A stretch of DNA of 64,000 bases from Clostridiales bacterium UBA1775 (GTDB lineage: Bacteria; Bacillota; Clostridia; Monoglobales; Firm-18). Numbering within the stretch: position 1 is the stretch's first letter; the number at the start of each line of letters is the position of its first letter. The stretch is from positions 146,872 through 210,871 of the forward strand of contig DCGP01000032.1 of the NCBI GenBank assembly GCA_002314595.1, written 5' to 3'. The notes under the pieces are model-generated. The model ran no database searches. It saw only the letters and a program-made list of their open reading frames with translations, and was not told the DNA's origin. Of this stretch, positions 25,379 through 34,210 are shown piece after piece. A program made the translations under genes and the position numbers.

Positions 25379-27676
25379 ATGAAAAAATTATTAGCTCGCA
25401 GTTTATCTGTATTGGTAGCTATCTCAGTAATCGGAAGCACTTCCGTATTTGCTGTGGAAAAAAGAACTGTATCAAAGGGTGTAACACCTCAGGATATGGT
25501 TGATGTTTATAACGCTTGTGGCAATGATACTGCTAAGAGTTTTGATGAAATTGAACGCTTGGTTCACATTGACGAAACTGACGTTATTGACGAAACTATT
25601 GATGCAACAGTAAAATGGAACGAAAATTCAGCACCGATTTATCGTGAAAACATCAAGGATATGTTTGGTGTTCAATACGAAACAAATCGTGGTTGGGACA
25701 ACATCATCACAGAAGATGGTGTATTAAAGGATGACTATGTTGAAAAAATCCAAACAATGTTTGACCAACCTGTAGTTCGTTGGGGTGGTGGTTCATCAAA
25801 CGGCTATGATATGATGGATATGATTGCTCCTATTGACCAAAGAAAGCCAAGTGTTAACTTGTTTGACCCAACTCGTTCAAACAGTGCAACAGACCTTCAT
25901 TTTGGTCCAATCGAATTTATTAAAGCACATCAAGCAAACAATCCGGATGTTGCATTCCTATGGTGCTTGTCATTAGACCATAGTACAGCAGAACATAACG
26001 CACAATTTATCCATTTCCTATTAGATGATAAGGACGAATCCGAATGGGGCGCACTTCGTGCTTCTTATGGTATCGAAAATCCGGTTAAAATCTGGGGTAT
26101 CGAGCTTGGTAACGAAATGTACTTCACAACAGAAAAAACTGATGAAGAAGCAAAAGCAGAAACAGACGAATATATTAGATTGTTCCGTGAACATGCAGAA
26201 GCAATCAATGCAGTAGACCCTGAAATTCGTTGTATTCCTTGTCTAAACGGTAATTCATCACGTGCAGGCTTCTACGAATGGAACCGTCCAATTATCAGCC
26301 AATTAGGAAGCAAGTATAAATATATGGCATTCCATCTATACTATGGTGGATATGAATATGCTTACAACGGTCATTGGATTGACGATGCGTTAAGAATTTG
26401 CAGAGATTACTTTGGTAAGGACCACGGTATTCAATTGTGTTTAAGTGAACACGCAAAATGGGATACAAAGACAGCATTCTCTCGTATGGGATTAGGCTCA
26501 GCACTATGCACATCTCAGTTCTTAAATATTATGCTTCAACGTACCAATATGTGTATGACAGCATATCACTGTGGTTCAACAAGACCAAGCTTTGATACAA
26601 AATGGGCATTCTTCAGTAAAATGGGTGATGATACATTAGCATTCTCTGCATTACCATATTTGTATAAGATTTACACAGAAAATATTGGTGATAGAGTTCT
26701 TACAACCTCTGTAAGTGCTCCTGATACATTGCTTTATAACGAAGCAGGCAAGGGCAACATCTACACAGATGAATCAAGTACAAGAAGAATGTTTACAGCA
26801 GTTGCAACACCAAAAGGAAAGCATCAAATGGTTGTATTCTTAACAAACCGTTTGCCTTATGTTGACTTTAACGTAACATTTAACACAAAACTAAACTATA
26901 CACTTAAAAAGGAAATAGTTTTCACATCTCCAAACATTGCATCATTTGCTCCATCAGCAAAAGATGAAAAGGATGTTTTCAAAGTAACTGAAACTGAAAA
27001 GAACATCAAAGACTTTAAGACATATCATATGCCTAATAAGAGCTTTGTTTGCTTGATTTTAGAAACTGAGGACGAAATCGAAGCAGCAGAGGACGAAAGA
27101 ATGATTACACCTAAATTTACAGGTGAAGATAAGTTCTCGGATATTGACGGATTATGGTCAAAGAACGAAATTAACCTACTTGCAGACGCAGGTGCTATTT
27201 CAGGTGTAGGCGATGGTTTATATAATCCAAATGCTCAAATTTCAGTTGCAGAATTAGCAAGTATGGTTGTAAAATCATTAAATTACGGAACTTACGACAA
27301 AAAGCAAATCTTTGATAATATTACTCCGGACCAATGGTACTATAACGCAATCAATACCTTGGGGTCAAAAGGATACCTTAAGGCAGAAGAAGTAGCCGAC
27401 CCTGAAGCACCGGCAACAGTTAAGCTTGCAGCAATGATTGCTTATCGTATTGCAGGTAAACCTGATATTAAAAACTTAACAACATATCAGGAAAAATATC
27501 CTTGGATTACAGGACTTGACACATTAACTGCAAAGGCAATTGCAAACGGTATTAAATGTGGTGTACTTACAAAGTTGTTTACCGAAGTAGAAGCAACAGA
27601 AAGTACTGCTTTATCTCGTGCAGATGCAGCAGGCTTGGTATATCGTATTACTATTCCTGATGTATTTATCTGCTAA
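25379..27676 (+). CDS. Secreted GH51/GH39-like glycoside hydrolase with SLH domains
   Basis: A 765-residue cell-surface enzyme. The signal peptide ends at VFA, residue 25. The catalytic barrel (about 90-480) has VRWGGGSSNGYD, acid/base Glu246 in WGIELGNE and nucleophile candidate Glu357 in CLSEHAKW, the pattern of clan GH-A arabinofuranosidases and xylosidases. A beta-sandwich follows to about 570. Three S-layer-homology repeats end the protein, beginning FSDIDGLWSKNEINLLADAGAI, FDNITPDQWYYNAI and WITGLDTLTAKAI. The SLH part should tether it to secondary wall polymer. The family is not certain; plant arabinan/xylan or mucin glycans are possible substrates. Codon use is smooth, suggesting strong expression. 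Confidence 0.78.
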   Translation: MKKLLARSLSVLVAISVIGSTSVFAVEKRTVSKGVTPQDMVDVYNACGNDTAKSFDEIERLVHIDETDVIDETIDATVKWNENSAPIYRENIKDMFGVQYETNRGWDNIITEDGVLKDDYVEKIQTMFDQPVVRWGGGSSNGYDMMDMIAPIDQRKPSVNLFDPTRSNSATDLHFGPIEFIKAHQANNPDVAFLWCLSLDHSTAEHNAQFIHFLLDDKDESEWGALRASYGIENPVKIWGIELGNEMYFTTEKTDEEAKAETDEYIRLFREHAEAINAVDPEIRCIPCLNGNSSRAGFYEWNRPIISQLGSKYKYMAFHLYYGGYEYAYNGHWIDDALRICRDYFGKDHGIQLCLSEHAKWDTKTAFSRMGLGSALCTSQFLNIMLQRTNMCMTAYHCGSTRPSFDTKWAFFSKMGDDTLAFSALPYLYKIYTENIGDRVLTTSVSAPDTLLYNEAGKGNIYTDESSTRRMFTAVATPKGKHQMVVFLTNRLPYVDFNVTFNTKLNYTLKKEIVFTSPNIASFAPSAKDEKDVFKVTETEKNIKDFKTYHMPNKSFVCLILETEDEIEAAEDERMITPKFTGEDKFSDIDGLWSKNEINLLADAGAISGVGDGLYNPNAQISVAELASMVVKSLNYGTYDKKQIFDNITPDQWYYNAINTLGSKGYLKAEEVADPEAPATVKLAAMIAYRIAGKPDIKNLTTYQEKYPWITGLDTLTAKAIANGIKCGVLTKLFTEVEATESTALSRADAAGLVYRITIPDVFIC

Positions 27677-27690
27677 ATAGTTAAATTTTA

Positions 27691-27725
27691 AAAGGTCAGT
27701 ATTATAAAATACTGACCTTTTTTGT
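27691..27725. terminator. Terminator between convergent genes
   Basis: AAAGGTCAGTAT (27691-27702) pairs with ATACTGACCTTT (27709-27720), followed by TTTTTT. It ends the glycoside hydrolase transcript and, with A residues on the other side, may also act on spoIVA transcripts. Confidence 0.85.
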
Positions 27726-27765
27726 GCTTTGAGCAGTCTGTGCATTTTTCTTAAACCCTTTATGC

Positions 27766-29244
27766 TTATAGGATAATGCAAATTAGTCCTCCTGAACCTT
27801 CATTGATTATTTTTGATAATGTTTCTTGTAATTTTTGTCTTGCATCCTCCGGCATTTTTTCCAATTTTGTATGTAACCCTTCGTTGACTAATTCATTTAA
27901 TGATTTACCAAATATATTACTGTCCCAAATTTTTATTGGGTCGTCATCAAATTCTTTGAGTAAGTATTTTACTAAATCCTCCGACTGTTTTTCAGTTCCT
28001 ACCACAGGGCTAACCTCAGTTTCAATATCAGCCCTGATTAAATGAATGCTTGGGGCAGATGCCTTTAACCTTACACCATATCTGTTACCTTGACGGACAA
28101 TTTCAGGCTCCTCTAATGATAACTGTTCTATTGACGGTGAGATAATTCCATACCCTGTGTCTTTTGCTTGATTTAAAGCAGGCTCAATTTGTTCATATTC
28201 CGATTTGACTTTTGCAAGCTCTTGCATCTTTATCAGTAGTTGACTGTCATTTTCAATATTAAGTCCACATGCCTCACTTAACATTTCATAGAATAGTTCC
28301 GGTTTTAAGAATACATCAACAGTTATTTCGCCTGTACCTAAATTGATACATTCAATACAAATCTTTTCAACATATTCACACTTGCTTACAGTTGGCAAAA
28401 TACAGTTATAGTCCTTAATCTTATTTAATCCGTTTATAGTTTCGTATATAGAACAAATAATTGTAGATTTTACTCTGTGGTCGTTGTTAAGCCCCTGGAC
28501 CCACTTTGGCAAATTAAAATTAATTTCTGTAATAGGGAATTCATAGAGAATGCTTTTAATAACCTCATTGATGTCAGCGTTAGAAAATTCTGCACAGTTA
28601 AGTGGAATAACCGTGCAATTGTACTTGTTTTCCATTTCAGCCTTTATACCAATTGTACGGTCGGAATTTGGGTATGCGCTGTTTAATATTACAACAAATG
28701 GCTTGTTAATATCTTTAAGCTCATTTATAACACGTGATTCGGCATCTTGGTAGGACTCTCTTTCGATTTCGGTAATAGTTCCGTCAGTAGTAATAACAAG
28801 TCCAATGGTAGAATGCTCTGTAATTACTTTTTTAGTACCTATTTCTGCGGCATCTTCAAAGGGGATTTCATTTTCAAACCAAGGAGTTTGTACCATTCTT
28901 GGGGCGTCGTTTTCAATGTATCCCATAGCGTCAGGCACAACATATCCCACACAATCAATCATTCTCACATTTAGCTGTGCATTGTCATCTATATTTACTT
29001 TTACAGCCTCATTAGGCACAAATTTAGGCTCTGTTGTCATAATAGTTTTGCCTTGTGCACTTTGAGGCAACTCATCTGTGGCACGCTCTTTTTTGTATTT
29101 GTCTTGTATGTTTGGTATTACAAGCATATCCATAAAACGCTTTATAAATGTGCTTTTTCCGGTTCTTACAGGTCCAACTACACCAATGTAAATATCACCA
29201 CCGGTGCGAACGTTAATGTCCTGATAAATAGAGTTGTTAGTCAT
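27766..29244 (-). CDS. spoIVA: Stage IV sporulation protein A, spore coat ATPase
   Basis: A 492-residue protein, the same length as B. subtilis SpoIVA. The Walker A motif GPVRTGKST is at residues 24-32, and MIDCVGYVVPDAMGY is the family switch region. It polymerises on the forespore surface by ATP hydrolysis to form the base of the coat. Expression is expected in the mother cell under SigE. The start is preceded by GGAGG. This gene with sigG and sigH shows that the organism belongs to a spore-forming lineage. Confidence 0.97.
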   Translation of the reverse strand: MTNNSIYQDINVRTGGDIYIGVVGPVRTGKSTFIKRFMDMLVIPNIQDKYKKERATDELPQSAQGKTIMTTEPKFVPNEAVKVNIDDNAQLNVRMIDCVGYVVPDAMGYIENDAPRMVQTPWFENEIPFEDAAEIGTKKVITEHSTIGLVITTDGTITEIERESYQDAESRVINELKDINKPFVVILNSAYPNSDRTIGIKAEMENKYNCTVIPLNCAEFSNADINEVIKSILYEFPITEINFNLPKWVQGLNNDHRVKSTIICSIYETINGLNKIKDYNCILPTVSKCEYVEKICIECINLGTGEITVDVFLKPELFYEMLSEACGLNIENDSQLLIKMQELAKVKSEYEQIEPALNQAKDTGYGIISPSIEQLSLEEPEIVRQGNRYGVRLKASAPSIHLIRADIETEVSPVVGTEKQSEDLVKYLLKEFDDDPIKIWDSNIFGKSLNELVNEGLHTKLEKMPEDARQKLQETLSKIINEGSGGLICIIL

Positions 29245-29372
29245 CGTATTTCCTCCAATAAAACAATCTGTTTGTATATGCTATGTTGCTAATTCTTGAT
29301 ATATGCAAAAAAGATAATATAATAATTAGTAAAAATATACAAAAAAAACAGTAAATTTTTAGCAAAAAAACA

Positions 29373-29401
29373 TTGACAAACCTATATACAAGTGATATAA
29401 T
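29373..29401 (+). promoter_or_regulatory. Promoter of V-type ATPase operon
   Basis: Consensus TTGACA (29373-29378), 17-bp spacer, TATAAT (29396-29401). No competing promoter of similar quality is seen in the nine-gene operon. Confidence 0.9.
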
Positions 29402-29450
29402 CAATAAAACAAAGAAATTGACCTTTGAAATTTTAATATGTGAAAATAAA

Positions 29451-29476
29451 GGGAGCTGTCTGTAGGGGTGGCTCCC
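29451..29476 (+). promoter_or_regulatory. Leader hairpin of V-ATPase mRNA
   Basis: GGGAGC (29451-29456) can pair with GCTCCC (29471-29476) in the 5' leader, about 45 nt after the expected transcription start and 34 nt before the first start codon. No U-tract follows, so it may protect or tune the mRNA rather than terminate it. Confidence 0.5.
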
Positions 29477-29510
29477 ATTTTGCATATTTGACAAAAAAGG
29501 AGGGACAAAA

Positions 29511-29819
29511 GTGGCAACAGAAACTATTGAAAAAGTGCTTCAAAAAGAAAAGGAAGGGGAAGCTAAAATTGCAGAGGCAAAAGCATCTGTAATTAAGATG
29601 GAGGAAGATGCCAAAATTTTATCTGTTTCAACCAAGGATAAGATTTTAACAGATGCAAAAAACAAGGCTGAAAAAATCCTTCAAGATGCTCAAACAAAGG
29701 CAGAGAAGATAATGGACGATGCAAGGATAGAGGCAGAAAAAAGACAAAATGAAATAGCAGAAAGCCTGTCAGGTTTAAACGACGAGGCAGAAAAGATAGT
29801 TAAAGAGATATTGTTTTAA
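29511..29819 (+). CDS. V-type ATPase peripheral-stalk subunit G/H
   Basis: A 102-residue, highly charged, almost purely alpha-helical protein rich in Ala, Lys and Glu with heptad character (AEKILQDAQTKAEKIMDDAR). It starts with GTG at 29511 after GGAGGG. Position as first gene of the operon and coiled-coil nature match subunit G (also called H or NtpF), which pairs with subunit E to form the peripheral stalk. Sequence identity in this subunit is poor in general, so the call is largely positional. Confidence 0.85.
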   Translation: MATETIEKVLQKEKEGEAKIAEAKASVIKMEEDAKILSVSTKDKILTDAKNKAEKILQDAQTKAEKIMDDARIEAEKRQNEIAESLSGLNDEAEKIVKEILF

Positions 29820-29849
29820 TTTCGTTTAATTTGAAAGAAGGTGAAACAT

Positions 29850-31838
29850 TTGGCAAAACTTCAAATGCAAAAAATCGAAATTATAGCCCTGATAGAGGAT
29901 AGTAAAAACCTTATTGAACGAATGCAAAGGCGTGGGGTTGTAGAGCTTTTTTGTAATGATGACGAAAAATTATTAAAATATAATACTGCATCGGCAGTGT
30001 CAGGGTTTGAACGAAGTATCCAAACAGCAGAATCAGCACTTGCTTATGCAGAAAAATACTCGGAAAACAAGCCGTCCATTTTGGATTCTTTAAATGGCAG
30101 AAAACCAATGACAACAAAGGAGTTTTCCGAAAGTAAAACGCAGACGGATAAAACATTAAATCTGTGCTATAAAATATTGGACTGTGTTAAAAAGATTTCC
30201 GACTGTGAAACAAACATTTCTAAAAACGAAGTTCAAATAGATATGTTAAAGCCATGGAAGTCCTTGGATATTCCACAGAACTTTAAAGGCACAAGGTATA
30301 CAAAGTTCTATATAGGCACATTACCTGCACAATATACGATAAACCAATTAAACGAAATCGTTTTACAAGCAGACCAAAATGCAATGTTTGAAATAAATGT
30401 TGTTTCATCAAGAAAGGAACAAACCTGTATTTCGGTAGTTTGCCATAATGATTGCAGCAGTTTAGTATACGATTCCCTACGGGATATTGGTTTTGCAGTA
30501 TTATCGCCAAGCAGCAGCAGGACATTTTTGGAAGAAATTGATTTTATGCAAAATGAAATTTCAAGCTTCCAAAAAACAATTGATGAAAGCAAAAATAAAA
30601 TTAAGGAATACAGTAAGTCAATAGAAGACATTAAGTTCTTAATAGATTACTTAGTAATGCGTAGGGATAAATACCTTGCAATTAGCAAAGTTGAAACCTC
30701 ACAAAAGACGGTAATCGTTCAAGGCTATATCCCAAAAAGATATGTAGAGGGCTTGGTAAAGGAGTTTGAACAAAAATATACCGTTGCAATTACTGTTACA
30801 GACCCAACAGACGAAGATGATGTTCCTGTACTTCTTAAAAACGGTCCATTTTCCGAACCTGTCGAGGGCATTACAGAAATGTATGCACTGCCAAATAAAC
30901 GAGATGTAGACCCAAGTTCTGTTATGGCATTTTTCTATTACTTGTTCTTTGGTATGATGTTATCAGATGCTGGCTATGGATTAATGATGTTAATTGGCAC
31001 AACAATAGCACTAAAAAAGTTCACAATTGAAGGAGCGCTTAAAAAATCACTTAAAATGTTCCAATATTGTGGAATTTCAACTTTGATATGGGGAGCATTG
31101 TTTGGTAGCTGGTTTGGTGATTTACCACAGATTATAGCATCAAACTTCTTTGGCACAACAATCAAAACAACAGCACTTTGGTTTGAACCAATTGCAGACC
31201 CAATCAAATTACTGCTATTTAGTTTTGCACTTGGTATAGTTCATTTGTTCTGGGGGCTTGCAGTAAACTTTGGAATACTGTGGAAAGAGGGCAAAAAGTT
31301 CGATGCCTTCTGTGATGTAGTTCCAATATATCTAACCATTTTAGGCGTTTGTCCAATCGGTGCGAGTATTTTAATTTCAGTATCACCAACCCTTGTTAAT
31401 GTTGGTAAGTATATGGCACTTGTTGGTGTAATACTGATTGTGCTTACATCAGGCAGAACAAATAAAAACATATTTGTTAGGTTCTTCGGTGGTCTGTATG
31501 GACTGTATAATGTTGCAACAGGCTACCTTGGGGATATATTATCATATTCAAGACTTTTAGCATTAGGTCTTGCAACAGGTAGTATAGCAGGGGTAATAAA
31601 TATGATTGCAACAATGCCGGACAACAAAATATTAAAAGCAATACTTTTAATAGTAGTAGGTATAGCAGGACATACGGCAAATATGCTTATAAATCTATTA
31701 GGTGCCTATGTTCATTCAGACAGATTGCAATTTGTAGAATTATTTTCTAAATTTTATGAAGGTGGAGGCAGAGCCTTTAACCCATTAAAAGCAAATACAA
31801 AATATATTAAATTTAAAAAGGAGAATATTTATGAATAG
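29850..31838 (+). CDS. ntpI: V-type ATPase subunit I (a subunit)
   Basis: Membrane stator subunit of 662 residues. The N-terminal half is cytoplasmic with coiled coil; the C-terminal half has about seven or eight membrane helices, including FYYLFFGMMLSDAGYGLMM and the conserved arginine region DILSYSRLLALGLATG, which faces the rotor ion site. I prefer TTG 29850 after GAAGGTG; GTG 29841 would add three residues. It provides ion half-channels next to the c-ring. Confidence 0.93.
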   Translation: MAKLQMQKIEIIALIEDSKNLIERMQRRGVVELFCNDDEKLLKYNTASAVSGFERSIQTAESALAYAEKYSENKPSILDSLNGRKPMTTKEFSESKTQTDKTLNLCYKILDCVKKISDCETNISKNEVQIDMLKPWKSLDIPQNFKGTRYTKFYIGTLPAQYTINQLNEIVLQADQNAMFEINVVSSRKEQTCISVVCHNDCSSLVYDSLRDIGFAVLSPSSSRTFLEEIDFMQNEISSFQKTIDESKNKIKEYSKSIEDIKFLIDYLVMRRDKYLAISKVETSQKTVIVQGYIPKRYVEGLVKEFEQKYTVAITVTDPTDEDDVPVLLKNGPFSEPVEGITEMYALPNKRDVDPSSVMAFFYYLFFGMMLSDAGYGLMMLIGTTIALKKFTIEGALKKSLKMFQYCGISTLIWGALFGSWFGDLPQIIASNFFGTTIKTTALWFEPIADPIKLLLFSFALGIVHLFWGLAVNFGILWKEGKKFDAFCDVVPIYLTILGVCPIGASILISVSPTLVNVGKYMALVGVILIVLTSGRTNKNIFVRFFGGLYGLYNVATGYLGDILSYSRLLALGLATGSIAGVINMIATMPDNKILKAILLIVVGIAGHTANMLINLLGAYVHSDRLQFVELFSKFYEGGGRAFNPLKANTKYIKFKKENIYE

Positions 31839-32304
31839 TTTAGGATTAGCATTAGCAATTACAGGTGCAGCATTTGCTGCTTTGTTCGCAGGTATAGGCA
31901 GTGCCAAGGGCGTAGGCTTGGTTGGCGAAGCATCAGCCGGGGTTGTTAGTCAAGACCCATCAAAGTTTAGTAAAACATTGATTTTGCAACTTCTACCGGG
32001 TACACAGGGCTTGTATGGTTTGTTGGTTGCAGTGTTGCTATTAAGCCAAATCGGCGTATTAGGTGGTTCACCGGCAGAACTTTCATTAGAACAAGGTCTT
32101 ATGTATTTTGGTGCGTGCTTACCAATCGCATTTGGAGGCTTGTTCTCAGGTATTGCACAGGGCAGAACTGCTGCAGCAGGCGTAGGCATAGTTGCTAAAA
32201 AGCCTGACGAAAGTGGTAAGGCGATTATTATGGCAGCTATGGTAGAAACATATGCTATCTTAGCATTACTTATTTCAATTCTTATTATTATCAATATTAA
32301 ATAA
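31831..32304 (+). CDS. ntpK: V-type ATPase rotor subunit K, Na+ type
   Basis: A 157-residue double-hairpin c-subunit with four membrane helices. Ion-site residues of the Na+-translocating Enterococcus hirae enzyme are all conserved: Leu55, Thr58 and Gln59 in LPGTQGLYG, Gln110 in SGIAQG and the carboxylate Glu139 in MVETYAI. This pattern supports Na+ rather than H+ transport. The gene overlaps ntpI by 8 bp. Rings of this subunit rotate in the membrane. Confidence 0.95.
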   Translation: MNSLGLALAITGAAFAALFAGIGSAKGVGLVGEASAGVVSQDPSKFSKTLILQLLPGTQGLYGLLVAVLLLSQIGVLGGSPAELSLEQGLMYFGACLPIAFGGLFSGIAQGRTAAAGVGIVAKKPDESGKAIIMAAMVETYAILALLISILIIINIK

Positions 32305-32326
32305 TAGCTCCCAAAGGAGAGTCAAA

Positions 32327-32923
32327 ATGGAAGGCTTAAACAAAATATTACAAAAAATTGAAGATGAAAATAATATACAAGCAGAAAAAATCCTTTCCGA
32401 CGGCAAAATAGTTGCTGAAAATATATGCAAGCAAGCAGAGGAAGAAGCAACAGAGGACGCTAAAAAGATTATTGCTCAGGCAGAAAAATCAGCTAACCAA
32501 ATAATCGAAAACGCCCAAAGTGGTAGCGAAGCATATATTAAAAGGCAAGAGCTTGATGCAAAGACAAAGGTTATTTATGACCTTATAGATAAAGCATCAA
32601 AAGCTCTTAAACAAATGGACCACCAAACATATTTTGATATTATAGAAAAATTGGTAGTTAAATATCATCATCAAGGTGATGGAGTGTTGTGCTTTAATTC
32701 TAATGATTTAGATAAATTGCCAAAGGATTTTGCAGAAAAAATCAACTCTCAAATTACAGATGGTAAAATCACTGTATCTGCTGAAAAAGCAGACATCGAA
32801 AAAGGTTTTGTATTAAAATATGACGGAATAGAAGAAAACTGTTCATTTGATGCACTAATTCAAGAAAAGAAAGATGAAATCAAGGATAAAATATACGAAA
32901 TAATTACGCATAGGAGGGCTTAA
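32327..32923 (+). CDS. ntpE: V-type ATPase subunit E
   Basis: A 198-residue peripheral-stalk subunit. The N-terminal half is a long charged helix (KQAEEEATEDAKKIIAQAEK) and the C-terminal half a mixed alpha/beta cap that binds the top of the A3B3 head. AAAGGAGAG ribosome site. Identified by position and composition; subunits E and G pair as a coiled coil. Confidence 0.9.
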   Translation: MEGLNKILQKIEDENNIQAEKILSDGKIVAENICKQAEEEATEDAKKIIAQAEKSANQIIENAQSGSEAYIKRQELDAKTKVIYDLIDKASKALKQMDHQTYFDIIEKLVVKYHHQGDGVLCFNSNDLDKLPKDFAEKINSQITDGKITVSAEKADIEKGFVLKYDGIEENCSFDALIQEKKDEIKDKIYEIITHRRA

Positions 32924-32924
32924 T

Positions 32925-33896
32925 ATGAAGGATACTGAATATGCGTGTGCAGTGGCAACAGTTAGGTCAAAGGAAGCAGAGCTTTTTAATATGTCCTATG
33001 CAGAGCAACTTATTGATGCAACTGACTTTAATACGGCAAAGTCAATTTTAGTCGATAAAGGGGTTACAGGCTTTGCAGAAACTGACGATGTATCAAAGGC
33101 ACTTTCTGACTATATGCCTAAAATATTGGATTTTTTAAAGGAAATATTGCCTGATAAAAATGCTCTTGATTTCCTAATTGTTAAAAATGATTTTCACAAT
33201 TTAAAGGCATCAATAAAAGGCTTGATTTCCAATACAGACCCACATAAAATGTTTATTAAACCAAGCATTTTAGACAGCGAATTTGTATATGAATCCGTTA
33301 AAAGTAAAAATTTTGACAATTTGCCAAAATGGATAAGTCAAGTGGCAACAGATTCATATCAACTTTTAACCTCTACAATGGACGGGCAACTGTTTGATAT
33401 ATTTGTAGATACTGCATCATTACAGGCTGTTAAGGACTTTTCTGCAAATGCAGAAAGTGAATTTGCAATGTTACTTGCAGATAAATTTGTTACACTTACA
33501 AATATCAAAATTGCATTAAGACTATCTGCTGTTAAGTCAACAGATGCAGTGGTAGAAAACGCATTTTGTCAGTGCGACGGGTTAGATGTTATAGCCCTTG
33601 CTAAATCAACATTAAAGGGTGCAGACGATGTTTTGACATATTTAGACTCAATCGGTTTTAATGACTTAATTGTAGAATATGCCAAGTCATCGGCAGCCTT
33701 TGAAAACAAGTGCGACAGTATTATTATGGGTATGTTAGATGAGGCAAAGCGAATTAGCTTTGGTATAGAGCCACTTATAGCCTTTTATCTTGCAAAGGTT
33801 GCAGAACACAAGACTATTAAGGTTATAATGAGTGGCAAGCATATAGGCTTAACAAATGCAGAAATTAAAGAAAGGGTGCGTGAACTGTATGTATAA
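32925..33896 (+). CDS. ntpC: V-type ATPase subunit C (d subunit)
   Basis: A 323-residue helical protein of the V-ATPase d/C family, linking the central stalk to the membrane rotor ring. Start MKDTEYACAVATVRSKE is typical. It begins 2 bp after ntpE with AGGAGGG, and its end overlaps the next start by 8 bp. Confidence 0.92.
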   Translation: MKDTEYACAVATVRSKEAELFNMSYAEQLIDATDFNTAKSILVDKGVTGFAETDDVSKALSDYMPKILDFLKEILPDKNALDFLIVKNDFHNLKASIKGLISNTDPHKMFIKPSILDSEFVYESVKSKNFDNLPKWISQVATDSYQLLTSTMDGQLFDIFVDTASLQAVKDFSANAESEFAMLLADKFVTLTNIKIALRLSAVKSTDAVVENAFCQCDGLDVIALAKSTLKGADDVLTYLDSIGFNDLIVEYAKSSAAFENKCDSIIMGMLDEAKRISFGIEPLIAFYLAKVAEHKTIKVIMSGKHIGLTNAEIKERVRELYV

Positions 33897-34200
33897 GGTT
33901 GCAGTTATGGGTGATAAAGAAAGCATTTACGGTTTCTCTGCACTTGGAATGTCTGTGTTTCCTACGGAGAATAAAGAGGAAGCATCAACTATTTTAAACA
34001 AACTTGCAACAAGTGGGTTTGGAATAGTGTATATGACAGAAAAATTAGCATCAATTATACCTGAAGAAATCGAAAAGTATAAATTTGAAAGTAAACCGGC
34101 AATTATTCTAATACCGGGTGTTAACGGAAACACAGGCGAAGGAATGGAACAGGTTAATAAATCTGTTGAAAAGGCTGTCGGCTCAAATATTCTGAAATAG
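33889..34200 (+). CDS. ntpF: V-type ATPase subunit F
   Basis: A 103-residue subunit of the central rotor stalk with a Rossmann-like fold. The start MYKVAVMGDKESIYGFSALG at 33889 overlaps the ntpC stop; an upstream start at 33856 would add 11 unrelated residues. Gene-letter use differs between species, so the symbol may need adjustment (ntpG in E. hirae nomenclature). Confidence 0.92.
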   Translation: MYKVAVMGDKESIYGFSALGMSVFPTENKEEASTILNKLATSGFGIVYMTEKLASIIPEEIEKYKFESKPAIILIPGVNGNTGEGMEQVNKSVEKAVGSNILK

Positions 34201-34210
34201 GAGGCACATT

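Noticed and set aside
29237..29494. Minus-strand open frame upstream of spoIVA
   Set aside because: It covers the V-ATPase promoter and leader in AT-rich DNA and lacks a ribosome site and family similarity.
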